Origin: Cellulosimicrobium sp. Marseille-Q4280
Lineage (GTDB): Bacteria; Actinomycetota; Actinomycetes; Actinomycetales; Cellulomonadaceae
Length of the DNA stretch: 64,000 bases
NCBI RefSeq assembly: GCF_943181405.1
Contig: NZ_CALPBY010000002.1
Coordinates: 434,001-498,000, forward strand
Reading direction: 5' to 3'
Shown here: positions 51,478-62,552 of the stretch, in pieces
Position numbering within the stretch: the stretch's first letter is position 1
Layout of the letters: each line of letters opens with the position of its first letter
Translations under genes and position numbers: made by a program
The notes under the pieces: generated by a model
The model's database searches: none
What the model was told of the DNA's origin: nothing
The model's input: the letters and a program-made list of their open reading frames with translations, nothing else

Positions 51478-52844
51478 GCATCCCCGACCGCCCCACCAGC
51501 GCACCCGTGTGGCGCACCACGACGGCGCTCGCGGCCGGGACGACCGTCGGGGTCGTCCTCCTCGCCGTCGGGCTCGTGGCGCGCCGCGCCGACGTCGCGC
51601 TGCTGGGGCTGCCGGCGCTGCTCAGCGCGACGTGGGGGCGGACGCGGCGTCCTGAGGGCCTCGTGACGGTGGCTGTCGCACCCGAACCCGAGGCACCCGC
51701 CGGAACCCTCGGCGCCCGGCTGCGGATCACCTCCCCGCCGGGCGTGGAGACCGTCAGCGTCCGCGTCGTGGGGCCGGCGAACCTCACCGCCGAGCGCACC
51801 CTCGCCGTCACCGGCACGACGGAGCGCGAGATCGCCGTGAGCACGCGATCGGTCCGCACCGGGCCGCAGCCGTCGTACCGCGTGGACCACGCCGCCTACG
51901 GCCCCGAGGGCGTCGAGGAGCAGGTCCCGTCCACGACGGTCGGCCCGCCGCTGCTGGTCCTGCCGCGCCCGGTGACGCTCGGCCGGGTGCCTCTCGCCTC
52001 CCGCCTGCGCGGGCTCGCCGGTCCGCACACGTCACGCCGGCCCGGCGAGGGCTCCGAGCTGCGCGACGTCGACGCCTTCCGGCCCGGGGACACCGTGCGA
52101 CGCGTCGACTGGCGGGCGACCGCGCGACGCTCCCCGGCGCTCGACACGCTCTACGTGCGCCGCACGTTCGGCACCGCGGAGGCCACCGTGGTGCTCGTGC
52201 TCGACTCGCGCGACGAGGTCGGCGCCGACCTCGCCACGTGGGGCGGCGTCGGGTTCCGGCGTCCCGACGAGGCGACGTCGCTCGACCTCGCGCGCCACGC
52301 CGCGGCGTCCGTCGCGCAGGTCGTCCTGGACGCCGGCGACCGGGTCGCGCTCGACGACCTCGGCCAGCTCCGCCGGCCCGTCCGTCCCGGTGGCGGGCGG
52401 CGTCACCTGCGGCGCGTCCTGCACGGCCTCGCGCTCGCGCGCCCGGTCGGTGACCCGTCCACGCGGCTGCGCCCCCCGCAGGTCCCTGCCGGTTCGGCCG
52501 TCTACCTCTTCTCGACCCTGCTCGACGACGAGGCGCCCCGCCTCGCGCGGCAGTGGCACGACGCCGGGCACGTCGTCGTGGTCGTCGACACGCTCCCGCC
52601 GGTCGCGGTCACCGACGCGGACCGACGGGTCGTGCTCGCCTGGCAGATCACGCGACGGGAGCGCGAGGACCGCGTCGACGTCCTGCGCGCGGCCGGGGTC
52701 GACGTCGTGCGGTGGCTGCCCGACACCCGGACCGACGCCGGACGGACGGAGCCCGACGCCCGCGGCGCGCTCGAGATGGCCGCGCGCCGGCACGAGCGCC
52801 GTCTGGCGCGCGCCCCGCGAGCCGGCCGTGGTGGTGCGCGATGA
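51474..52844 (+). CDS. DUF58 domain protein
   Basis: 456 residues. Two hydrophobic segments at the N-terminus, a beta-rich region, then the DUF58 motif GEGSELRDVDAFRPGDTVRRVDWRATARRSPALDTLYVRRTFG and a von-Willebrand-like domain (VVLVLDSRDEVG, LDLARHAAASVAQVVLDAGDRVALDDLG). It is the usual MoxR partner. The GTG start overlaps the moxR stop (GTGA), and its stop overlaps the next start. Confidence 0.9.
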   Translation: MSIPDRPTSAPVWRTTTALAAGTTVGVVLLAVGLVARRADVALLGLPALLSATWGRTRRPEGLVTVAVAPEPEAPAGTLGARLRITSPPGVETVSVRVVGPANLTAERTLAVTGTTEREIAVSTRSVRTGPQPSYRVDHAAYGPEGVEEQVPSTTVGPPLLVLPRPVTLGRVPLASRLRGLAGPHTSRRPGEGSELRDVDAFRPGDTVRRVDWRATARRSPALDTLYVRRTFGTAEATVVLVLDSRDEVGADLATWGGVGFRRPDEATSLDLARHAAASVAQVVLDAGDRVALDDLGQLRRPVRPGGGRRHLRRVLHGLALARPVGDPSTRLRPPQVPAGSAVYLFSTLLDDEAPRLARQWHDAGHVVVVVDTLPPVAVTDADRRVVLAWQITRREREDRVDVLRAAGVDVVRWLPDTRTDAGRTEPDARGALEMAARRHERRLARAPRAGRGGAR

Positions 52845-53392
52845 CCGGGCTCCGGGCGTCGCGCGACGCCCCGGAGGCGACGACGCCGCCCCGCGTCGAG
52901 GTCGGGACCGGCGCGACCGTCGGTGGGCTCGTGCTGCGCGTCGCGCTCCTGCTCGTCGCCACCGCGTACACGGGGATCGCGCTGGTGCCCGTCGTCGGGG
53001 ACCCGGCCCTCCGGTGGAGCCTCGCCGTCTTCGTCGGAGCGATCGTCGCGGGGCTCTGCCGACCGCCCGTCCCGCACGTCCTCGTGGTGCTCGGCGGGCT
53101 CGCCCTCGCCGGCGGTCCCGGACCGTTCGACCCCGTCGTCCTCGCCCTCCTGCCGCTCGCGCACCTCGTGCTCCGCCTCTCGTGGTGGTGCGCCCACGTC
53201 CCGGCGACGGCCGCCGTCGAGGTGCGCGCGCTCGTGCCGGACGCGCGTCGCCTCGTCGTGATCCAGGTGGCGCTCCAGCTCGTCGGGCTCGTGCTCCTGC
53301 TCGTCGCCGGGGCGTCCGCGGTGCCGGTCGGTGTCGCGCTCGGTGGGCTGGCTCTCCTCGGCCTGACGGTGCTCGTCCTGCCGCGGGACTGA
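52841..53392 (+). CDS. Multi-span membrane protein, last gene of the MoxR operon
   Basis: 183 residues with about five hydrophobic segments (LVLRVALLLVATAYTGIALV, WSLAVFVGAIVAGLC, VLVVLGGLALAGG, VVIQVALQLVGLVLLLVAGAS, VALGGLALLGLTVLVLP). No family recognised. It overlaps the DUF58 stop (ATGA). The cluster lacks the transglutaminase-like membrane protein that often ends such operons; this gene occupies that place. Confidence 0.78.
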   Translation: MTGLRASRDAPEATTPPRVEVGTGATVGGLVLRVALLLVATAYTGIALVPVVGDPALRWSLAVFVGAIVAGLCRPPVPHVLVVLGGLALAGGPGPFDPVVLALLPLAHLVLRLSWWCAHVPATAAVEVRALVPDARRLVVIQVALQLVGLVLLLVAGASAVPVGVALGGLALLGLTVLVLPRD

Positions 53393-53498
53393 CGCTCGAC
53401 CTGCGTGCCGCGCAGGACCGGACCAGGATGGAGCCGACGGAGCCGTCCGCCCGTCCGCCGCCTCCGGCGGCGTGCGCACCGACACGAGGAGGCGCCAC

Positions 53499-54077
53499 AT
53501 GGCTGCTCGTCCCGACCTGCCGAAGTACACCGTCCCGTCGCTCACGCCCGAGGAGGGAGCGAAGGCCGCCGCGATCCTGCAGCAGCGACTGCACGCGCTG
53601 AACGACCTCCAGCTCACGCTCAAGCACATCCACTGGAACGTCGTGGGCCCGCACTTCATCGCCGTCCACGAGATGATCGACCCCCAGGTGGACGCCGTCC
53701 GCGCCATGGTCGACGCGATCGCGGAGCGCATCGCCACGCTCGGCGTCTCGCCGCAGGGAACCCCCGGGTCGCTGGTCGCTGCCCGGACGTGGGACGACTA
53801 CTCCCTCGGCCGGGACTCGACGATCGCGCACCTCGGTGCCCTCGACGAGGTGTACGTGGGCGTCATCACCGAGCACCGTGAGGCCGCGACCGCGACCGAG
53901 GGCATCGACGACGTGACCAACGACCTGCTCATCGGTCACCTCCACGAGCTCGAGCTGTTCCACTGGTTCGTGCGGGCGCACCTCGAGTCGACCGGCGGGG
54001 CTCTCTCCACCGCCGGCGCCGACAGCGAGAAGGGCGCCGCTGCGCAGGCTGCGGACGGTGCGGTCGGCGAGCCCTGA
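53499..54077 (+). CDS. dps: Dps-family ferritin-like DNA-protecting protein
   Basis: 192 residues. The four-helix bundle shows LQQRLHALNDLQLTLKHIHWNVVGPHFIAVHEMIDPQVDAVRAMVDAIAERIATLG, with ferroxidase residues (H in HIHWN, D and E in VDAIAERI) present. The C-terminal tail (GALSTAGADSEKGAAAQAADG) is acidic and without the Lys-rich DNA-binding extension. It stores iron and detoxifies peroxide. GAGGAGGCGCCAC precedes ATG 53499; the in-frame ATG at 53472 is less likely. A hairpin follows. Confidence 0.93.
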   Translation: MAARPDLPKYTVPSLTPEEGAKAAAILQQRLHALNDLQLTLKHIHWNVVGPHFIAVHEMIDPQVDAVRAMVDAIAERIATLGVSPQGTPGSLVAARTWDDYSLGRDSTIAHLGALDEVYVGVITEHREAATATEGIDDVTNDLLIGHLHELELFHWFVRAHLESTGGALSTAGADSEKGAAAQAADGAVGEP

Positions 54078-54090
54078 CCCGCCTCTCCCA

Positions 54091-54129
54091 CGAAGGGCGC
54101 GTCTCCCCCGTCGGGAGGCGCGCCCTTCG
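54091..54129 (+). terminator. Strong hairpin after dps
   Basis: Stem of about 17 bp: CGAAGGGCGCG pairs with CGCGCCCTTCG, then a T-G pair and CTCCC with GGGAG around a short loop. No U-tract follows, as is frequent in actinobacterial terminators. Confidence 0.75.
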
Positions 54130-54192
54130 CGTGCGCCATGGTCTTTCGGCGCTCTGTGGTGAGGTCTGTCGGGTGGCGAGTAACGAGTAGGG

Positions 54193-54233
54193 CGCGCTTG
54201 GCACACTATTTATATCGACAAACGGACTACGGT
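54193..54233 (+). promoter_or_regulatory. VOC gene promoter with shared 15-bp element (copy A)
   Basis: CGCGCTTGGCACACT (54193-54207) followed by an AT-rich TTTATAT and CGAC, then the -10 box TACGGT (54228-54233) six bases before the ATG, so the transcript is leaderless. The same 15 bases recur at 55345-55359. Confidence 0.6.
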
Positions 54234-54590
54234 GATCGCATGCCGCCTACAGAACCCCCCGTCCGCCAGCTGCGCCTCGTCGTCGAGGCCGAGGACTACG
54301 ACGCTGCCCTCACGTTCTACCGCGACGTGCTGGGTCTCCCCGAGCGTGTGGCCTATGCCGACGGTGACGACGAGCGGGTCGCCATCCTCGACGTGGGGCA
54401 CGCGACGCTCGAGATCGCGAACCCCGCGCACAAGCGGGCGATCGACGACCTCGAGGTGGGCCGACAGGTCGCCGGGCACCTCCGCGTCGCGTTCGAGGTG
54501 GACGACGCCGCGGCCGCCACCGAGCGCCTCGTCGGCGCCGGCGCGCAGCTCGTCGCTCCCCCGACCCGCACGCCGTGGAACTCGCTCAAC

Positions 54591-56912
<2,322 letters not shown>

Positions 56913-56927
56913 CCGTAGGGTCGGCGG

Positions 56928-57590
56928 GTGGGGACGAGCACGGGCGCCGACGAGCTGCCGGGCACGATCGCCCGCCCGGTCGACCACGAGCTGGTCGTCA
57001 AGAGGTCGCGGTTCCTCACCCACCTCGCGCCGGTGGCGGACGTCGCGGCGGCTGACGCCGTGGTCGCGCGCGTGCGCAAGGAGCACTGGGACGCGCGTCA
57101 CCACTGCGTCGCGCTCGTCGTCGGCCCGCACGCGGACCAGCAGCGTTCCACCGACGACGGCGAGCCCTCCGGCACCGCGGGCGTCCCCATGCTCGAGGTG
57201 CTGCGGCATCGCGCGCTCACGGACGTCGTCGCGGTGGTCACGCGGTACTTCGGCGGCGTGCTGCTCGGTGCGGGCGGGCTCGTGCGCGCCTACTCGTCCG
57301 CGGTGAGCGAGGCCCTGGACGTCGCGCGCGTCGTCCGTCGCGCCGTGCGCACGGTCGTCACCGTCGACGTCCCCCACGCCGACGCAGGTCGTCTGCACGG
57401 CGTGCTGCACGACTGGGCGGGCACGCACGACGCCGTCCTCGCGGGGGTCGCGTACGAGGAGGTCGCGCGCTTCACGGTGCTCGTCGCGCCCGCCGACCTC
57501 GCCCGGTTCGACGCCGACCTCGCGGCCGCCTCGGCCGGCGGGCTCCGTGCGCGCCGCGGCGAGGACCGCGTCGTCGACCTGGACCGCTGA
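56928..57590 (+). CDS. YigZ/IMPACT family protein
   Basis: 220 residues. Family core: VVKRSRFLTHLAPV, VRKEHWDARHHCVALVVGPHADQQRSTDDGEPSGTAGVPMLEVLRHRALTDVVAVVTRYFGGVLLGAGGLVRAYSSAVSEAL. The N-terminal IMPACT domain is linked to translation or ribosome stress; the C-terminal domain is ferredoxin-like. GTG 56928 has TAGGGT (56916-56921) six bases upstream, just after the argG stop, so it has its own leaderless promoter. Confidence 0.9.
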   Translation: MGTSTGADELPGTIARPVDHELVVKRSRFLTHLAPVADVAAADAVVARVRKEHWDARHHCVALVVGPHADQQRSTDDGEPSGTAGVPMLEVLRHRALTDVVAVVTRYFGGVLLGAGGLVRAYSSAVSEALDVARVVRRAVRTVVTVDVPHADAGRLHGVLHDWAGTHDAVLAGVAYEEVARFTVLVAPADLARFDADLAAASAGGLRARRGEDRVVDLDR

Positions 57591-57595
57591 ACCTC

Positions 57596-57700
57596 GTGTC
57601 AGGGCGACGGGTCACGCGGGTGACGTGTCGCCCTGACACGGGCGCGCAACGCACGACGTGTCAGGGCGTCAGCACACCCGAGTGATCTCTCGCCCTGACA
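57596..57700. repeat. Two consecutive TGTCAGGGCG inverted repeats between convergent genes
   Basis: First dyad 57596-57639: 13-bp arms GTGTCAGGGCGAC / GTCGCCCTGACAC enclosing a second nested stem GTCAC-GCGG-GTGAC. Second dyad 57659-57700: 10-bp arms TGTCAGGGCG / CGCCCTGACA with a 22-base loop. Thus the decamer appears four times in 105 bases. The stretch lies between two convergent stops and may be a bidirectional terminator or a dispersed repeat family. Confidence 0.85.
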
Positions 57701-57705
57701 ACCCG

Positions 57706-59142
57706 TCAGTCGCTCACGCCGTCCGGGCCCACGACGGCGCCGTCGGGCACGCGCGCGGCGCCGCCCTCGTCGTCGAGCCGGGCGTCGTCCACGACGGTCA
57801 CTCCCCCACCGAACGACCAGTCGCCGCGGACGGTGAGCGACCGGGCTCCCCGCAACGACGGCGTGCCATCGTCGAAGCGCGCGTCGAACCCCGCGATGGT
57901 CTTGTAGTGCGCCGGGTCGAGGTCGACGAGCGGCGCGTCGGCCCGCGCGACGAAGCGGTACGCGTCGTCGAGCTCGTAGACGTCGGAGCGCAGCACGAGG
58001 AGGTCGTTCGTCGTCTTGACCGGGAGGAACCGGTCCCGGCCGACCTCGATCGCCACCGCGCCGTCGAACACCTCGACCGCCGCGCCCATCGCCGACTCGA
58101 CCTGGATCACCTCGGGTGACGACGAGTCCGTCGGGTCGACCGTCTTCGTGTTCCGGATGAGCGGCAGCTCGAGCACCCCGCCGGTCCGCTCGAGCTCGGC
58201 CGCGAGCGCCTCGAGGTCGAACCAGAGGTTGTTGGTGTTGAAGTAGCGGTGGCGCGTGATGTCGGCGGCGGCGTCCGCGTCGGCGTCGGGTGTCTGGGCG
58301 GTCTCGCGCAGGACGATGCGGCCGTCGGCGCGGCGCACGACGAGGTGGCCGCCCTTGCGGTCCGCGGGCGTGCGGCGAGCGACCTCGGCGGCGAAGGGGG
58401 CGCCGGACGCGGCGAACCAGCCGGCCATGGCGGCGTCGGGCGCTGCGCCGAGATTGTCGGAGTTGGAGACGCTGGCGTACCGGTAGCCGGCGTCCAGGAG
58501 CGCGCGGAGGGCTCCTGACGCGTAGAGGGCGGTGTAGAGGTCGCCGTGGCCGGGCGGGCACCACTCGAGCCCGGGGTCGGCGGGCCAGTCGACGGGGGTG
58601 AGGTCGGTGGCGAGGAGCTTGGGCTCGCGGTTCTGGAGGAAGTCGAGCGGGAGGCCCTCGACGGCGAGGTCGTCGTGGGGGGCGAGCGCGTCGAGGGTGT
58701 CGGCCTGGGTGCGGAAGCTGTTCATGAGCAGCAGCGGGAGGGTGGCGCCGGTGGCGTGCCGGGCGGCGCGGACCTGGGCGACGATGACGTCGAGGAACGT
58801 CAGCGGGTCGGCGTCGGCGCCGCGGTGCGGGTCGGCGTCGCGCACCGTGAGGAGGGACTTGGCGCGGTCCATGCCCATGGAGGTGCCGAGGCCGCCGTTG
58901 AGCTTGATGATCGCGGTGCGCCCGAGGGCGGTGCGGGCGTCGTCGGCGGGGACGTCGAGGGCGTCGCGGTGGGCGACGTCGGTGAGGGGCTCGACGTCGG
59001 CCTCGGGGATCATCCCGGTCTCCCCGGACTCGAGGAGGCGGTAGAAGCGGGTGAAGACGTCGATGGCGGCGGTGGCGACACCTGCCTCGCGCATGCGCCG
59101 CTGTGACTGCTCGAGACCGGGGGCGTCCGTCTGGCTGCTCAT
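57706..59142 (-). CDS. UTP-glucose-1-phosphate uridylyltransferase (UDPGP family)
   Basis: 478 residues, the eukaryote-like UGP family rather than GalU. Signature: TAIIKLNGGLGTSMGMDRAKSLLTV, then LPLLLMNSFRTQADTL, LPLDFLQNREPKLL, EWCPPGHGDLYTALYASGALRALLDAGYRYASVSNSDNLGA, and RHRYFNTNNLWFDLEAL. It makes UDP-glucose for glycogen, trehalose or wall polymers. TAGCAT (59149-59154, minus strand) six bases before the ATG indicates a leaderless transcript. Confidence 0.92.
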   Translation of the reverse strand: MSSQTDAPGLEQSQRRMREAGVATAAIDVFTRFYRLLESGETGMIPEADVEPLTDVAHRDALDVPADDARTALGRTAIIKLNGGLGTSMGMDRAKSLLTVRDADPHRGADADPLTFLDVIVAQVRAARHATGATLPLLLMNSFRTQADTLDALAPHDDLAVEGLPLDFLQNREPKLLATDLTPVDWPADPGLEWCPPGHGDLYTALYASGALRALLDAGYRYASVSNSDNLGAAPDAAMAGWFAASGAPFAAEVARRTPADRKGGHLVVRRADGRIVLRETAQTPDADADAAADITRHRYFNTNNLWFDLEALAAELERTGGVLELPLIRNTKTVDPTDSSSPEVIQVESAMGAAVEVFDGAVAIEVGRDRFLPVKTTNDLLVLRSDVYELDDAYRFVARADAPLVDLDPAHYKTIAGFDARFDDGTPSLRGARSLTVRGDWSFGGGVTVVDDARLDDEGGAARVPDGAVVGPDGVSD

Positions 59143-59223
59143 GTCCCGATGCTAGGGGCGGGTGCGCGGTGCGGGGCGTCGACGGCGCGGGTGAGACGCG
59201 GGTCACATGTCTACGGTGGGCTG

Positions 59224-60765
59224 ATGGACGACGCCTCGGTGGCCGGAGCGGCCGAGTGGCTGGGCTCGTGGTTCTGGGCGGGTGGGTACGACGTCGCGCG
59301 CGAGGTGCTGCAGCGCGGCACGGCGGCGGTGCTCGTGGTGGCGTTCTGGGCGGTGATGCGCCAGTGGCGGCCGCTGCTGGGGGTGCGGGGACTGACGCCG
59401 GCGGTGCGGGTGCTCGACCGGACGCGGTGGCGGGACGGCCCGAGCGTGCTGAGGTGGCGCTGCACCGACGGGTTCGTCGTGGCGCTCGGGTGGGGTGGTG
59501 CGTCGCTCGCGGCGCTGCTCGTGGCCGGGGTGCCGCAGCTCGGGCCGTGGTGGGTCACGACCCTCGCGTTCCTCATGCTGTGGGTCGTCTACCTGTCGGT
59601 CGTGAACGCCGGGGGGCGGTTCTACGGGTTCGGGTGGGAGTCGCTGCTGTGCGAGGTGACGTTCCTCGTCGCGTGGCTGGGCTCGTCGGGCGGGGGCGTG
59701 GCCCCTCCCGTGCTGGTGATCCTGCTGGCGCGGTGGTGCCTGTTCCGCGTGGAGCTCGGCGCGGGGCTGATCAAGATCCGCGGGGACCGGGCGTGGCGGG
59801 ACCTGACGGCGCTGGACTACCACCACGAGACGCAGCCGCTCCCCGGACCGTTCTCCTGGCACGCCCACCACCTGCCGCGGTGGTGGCACCGGGTCGAGGT
59901 GGCGGGCAACCACGTGACACAGCTCGTGGTCCCGTTCCTGTTCTTCGCGCCGCAGCCGGTGGCGTCCTGGGCGGGCGCCGCGGTGGTCCTCACGCAGCTG
60001 TGGCTCGTGGTGACGGGCAACTTCGCGTGGCTGAACTGGTTGACGGTGGTGCTGGGGCTGTCGCTCGTGAGCGACGGGTCGTGGGCGGCCGTGGGCGGCT
60101 GGCTCGGCCTCGCACGTTCCGCGCCGTCCCCCGGGGGTGTGCCCGACGGCGCGGGCGGCCTCGGCGGTCCGGTCGCCCTGGTCGTGGTGGTCGTCGCGGT
60201 GAGCGCGCTGCTGGTCGCGCTGAGCTACCGCCCGGCTCGCAACCTCGTGGCGCGCCGCCAGCTGATGAACGCGAGCTTCGACCCGCTGCGGCTGGTCAAC
60301 GCCTACGGCGCGTTCGGATCGGTGACGCGACGCCGGGACGAGGTCGTGGTCGAGGGCTCGACCGCGCGCTCCCCCGGGCCGGACGACTGGGTGGAGTACG
60401 CGTTCCGCGGCAAGCCGGGCGACGTGCGCCGTCGTCCGCCGCAGGTCGCGCCGTACCACCTGCGGCTCGACTGGCAGATGTGGTTCCTCGCGCTGGGCTC
60501 GCCGGAGGTGCGGTGGTTCGAGGTGCTGCTCCTACGGCTCCTCGAGGCCGATCCCGCGACGCTGCGCCTGCTGCGCGCGGACCCTGACGCCGGTCCCGCC
60601 GGGCCTGCGCCGCGGTGGGTCCGTGCGCGGCTCTTCCGGTACCGGTTCTCGACGCGCGACGAGCGCCGGCGCACGGGCGCGTGGTGGGTGCGGCACGAGC
60701 TCGCGGTCCTCGTCGACCCGGTGGACCTCGCCCGGATGCGACGTCTCCTCGGCCCGGCGGCCTGA
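59224..60765 (+). CDS. Lipase maturation factor-like membrane protein
   Basis: 513 residues with about eight hydrophobic segments. LMF1-family strings: GRFYGFGWESLLCEVTFLVAWLG, RWCLFRVELGAGLIKIRGDRAWRDLTALDYHHETQPLPGPFSWHAHHLPRWWHRVEVAGNHVTQLVVPFLFFAP, and LRLVNAYGAFGSVTRRRDEVVVEGS with a C-terminal DWQMWFLALG. The vertebrate protein helps lipase folding; the bacterial role is unproven. TACGGT six bases before ATG 59224 gives a leaderless start. Confidence 0.88.
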   Translation: MDDASVAGAAEWLGSWFWAGGYDVAREVLQRGTAAVLVVAFWAVMRQWRPLLGVRGLTPAVRVLDRTRWRDGPSVLRWRCTDGFVVALGWGGASLAALLVAGVPQLGPWWVTTLAFLMLWVVYLSVVNAGGRFYGFGWESLLCEVTFLVAWLGSSGGGVAPPVLVILLARWCLFRVELGAGLIKIRGDRAWRDLTALDYHHETQPLPGPFSWHAHHLPRWWHRVEVAGNHVTQLVVPFLFFAPQPVASWAGAAVVLTQLWLVVTGNFAWLNWLTVVLGLSLVSDGSWAAVGGWLGLARSAPSPGGVPDGAGGLGGPVALVVVVVAVSALLVALSYRPARNLVARRQLMNASFDPLRLVNAYGAFGSVTRRRDEVVVEGSTARSPGPDDWVEYAFRGKPGDVRRRPPQVAPYHLRLDWQMWFLALGSPEVRWFEVLLLRLLEADPATLRLLRADPDAGPAGPAPRWVRARLFRYRFSTRDERRRTGAWWVRHELAVLVDPVDLARMRRLLGPAA

Positions 60766-60771
60766 GCAGCC

Positions 60772-61392
60772 CTACTCGAAGCGCGACGGGTCGCCCGCAC
60801 CGACGCGCACGACCTCGGGCACGCCGTCGGACACGTCGACGACCGTGGTGGGCGCGCTGCCGCGCTCGCCGCCGTCGACCACGGCGTCGATCACGTGGTC
60901 GAGCTCCTCCTTGATCGCCCACCCGTCGGTGAGCGCCTCCTCCGAGCCCGGGAGGATGAGAGAGCTCGACAGGATGGGCTCGCCCAGCGCGGCGACGATC
61001 GCCTGGGCAACGGTGTCGTCCGGGATGCGCACGCCGACGGTCCGCTTCTTCGGGTGCGCGAGGCGGCGCGGCACCTCGGACGTCGCGCGCATGATGAACG
61101 TGTACGGGCCCGGGGTCGCCGCCTTGATCGCGCGGAACGCCGAGTTGTCGACCATGACGAAGTGCCCGAGCTGGGCGAAGTCCGCGCACACGAGCGTGAA
61201 GTGGTGCTTGTCGCCGAGGTGGCGGATGCGGCGGATGCGCTCCGTGCCCTCGCGGTCGTCCATGCGGCACCCGAGCGCGTAGCCGGAGTCGGTCGGGTAG
61301 GCGACGAGCCCGCCGTCGCCGAGCAGCGCGACGACCTGCGCGATCACGCGGGGCTGCGGGTTGTCGGGGTGCACGTCGAGGTAGCGGGCCAT
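60772..61392 (-). CDS. YciO/Sua5/YrdC-family threonylcarbamoyl-AMP synthase-like protein
   Basis: 206 residues. MARYLDVHPDNPQPR, LVAYPTDSGYALGCRMDD, IRHLGDKHHFTLVC, and GPYTFIMRATSEVPRR are typical of the YciO branch, which shares the YrdC fold used for tRNA threonylcarbamoyl-adenosine synthesis; the YciO branch itself may have another or weaker activity. Leaderless: TAGGCT seven bases before the ATG at 61392, overlapping the dehydratase 3' end. Confidence 0.88.
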   Translation of the reverse strand: MARYLDVHPDNPQPRVIAQVVALLGDGGLVAYPTDSGYALGCRMDDREGTERIRRIRHLGDKHHFTLVCADFAQLGHFVMVDNSAFRAIKAATPGPYTFIMRATSEVPRRLAHPKKRTVGVRIPDDTVAQAIVAALGEPILSSSLILPGSEEALTDGWAIKEELDHVIDAVVDGGERGSAPTTVVDVSDGVPEVVRVGAGDPSRFE

Positions 61393-61402
61393 GCGACCGA
61401 GC

Positions 61403-62413
61403 CTAGGCCGGGACCGTCGCGAGCACACGGCGCAGCTCGGCCGGGCTCGCGTTGCCGCCGGTGCACACGACGCCCACGCGGCGTCCGGCGAACCGGCCGG
61501 GGTCCGCGAGCACCGCGGCGAGCCCGGCCGCTCCCGCGGTCTCGGCCACGGTCCGCGCCCCGGTGAGGAAGAGACCGGCCGCGCGGTCGAGCGCGTCGTC
61601 GTCGACGAGCACGAAGTCGTCGAGGTGGGCGCGCAGGATCTCCTGCGTCAGGGCGAACCCGCACCCGGTCGCGAGGCCCTCGGCGCGGCTGGCGTTCTGC
61701 GCCGTCCGCAGCGCGCCCGACCGCCACGAGTCGTGCGCCGCCGGCGACGCGGACGACTGGACCGCCACCACCTCGAGGTCGGGCGCGACCGCGCGGGCGA
61801 CGAGGCACGCGGCCGCCGCGCCGCTGCCCCCGCCCACCGGGACGACGACCGCGTCGAGGTCCGGCGCCTGCTCGAGCAGCTCGAGGTACGCCGTCGCGAC
61901 CCCGGCGACGAGCATCGGCTCGTTCGCGGCGCTGACCAGGCGCGCGCCGGTCTCGCCGGCGAGCGCCGTGGCGTGCTCGCGGGCGTCGTCGAACGTGGCG
62001 CCGTGCAGCACGAGGCGGGCGCCGAGGGCGCGCACCGCGTGGGCCTTGACGGGGTTCGGGTCCGTGGGCATGACGATCGTGCAGGGCGTGCCGGTGGACC
62101 GCGCGGCGTAGGCGACCGCCTGCGCATGGTTTCCCGTGGAGAACGCGACGACGCCGCGGGCGCGTTCCTCAGGGGTGGTGCGCAGGAGGAGGTTGAGGGC
62201 CCCGCGGACCTTGAACGCCCCGGTGGGCTGGAGGTTCTCGTGCTTGACGACGACGCGCGCGCCGGTCGCGGTGTCGAGGGGCTCGTAGGTCCGCACGGGC
62301 GTGGGCTCGAGGTGGGCGGCGAGCGTGCGTCGCGCGTCGAGGACGTCGCGCACCGTGGGCGGGACGAGAGCAGAGGGCGCGGGGCTCGGCGGCGTGGCGG
62401 GCGTGGCGGTCAT
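61403..62413 (-). CDS. Threonine/serine dehydratase (PLP fold type II)
   Basis: 336 residues. PLP lysine in NLQPTGAFKVRGALNLLL, substrate loop VAFSTGNHAQAVAYAAR, phosphate-binding glycine loop VPVGGGSGAAAAC. It lacks the C-terminal ACT domain of biosynthetic IlvA, so feedback control by isoleucine is unlikely; it may be catabolic, or act on serine or a related hydroxy amino acid. The ATG at 62413 begins a normal N-terminus. Divergent from a LysR gene that probably controls it. Confidence 0.88.
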   Translation of the reverse strand: MTATPATPPSPAPSALVPPTVRDVLDARRTLAAHLEPTPVRTYEPLDTATGARVVVKHENLQPTGAFKVRGALNLLLRTTPEERARGVVAFSTGNHAQAVAYAARSTGTPCTIVMPTDPNPVKAHAVRALGARLVLHGATFDDAREHATALAGETGARLVSAANEPMLVAGVATAYLELLEQAPDLDAVVVPVGGGSGAAAACLVARAVAPDLEVVAVQSSASPAAHDSWRSGALRTAQNASRAEGLATGCGFALTQEILRAHLDDFVLVDDDALDRAAGLFLTGARTVAETAGAAGLAAVLADPGRFAGRRVGVVCTGGNASPAELRRVLATVPA

Positions 62414-62552
62414 GGTTCCACGGTGGCCCGGCGCGACGCATAGGTCCAATGCCGGAATTCGCTGCATCCATCGATGTCGTCGATGGGTCGGTCTACGCTC
62501 GTGCGGTAGGTGGGACGGCGCACGACGGGCACGAGGAGACGGGGATCGTGAC
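62414..62552. promoter_or_regulatory. LysR box and promoter between the dehydratase and lysR genes
   Basis: CCATCGA-TGTCG-TCGATGG (62468-62486) is a perfect inverted repeat with the T-N11-A LysR consensus. On the minus strand TTGGAC, 18 bases, CACCGT and six bases to the dehydratase ATG form a possible leaderless promoter just downstream of the box. This is the classic arrangement for LysR activation of a divergent target. Confidence 0.65.
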
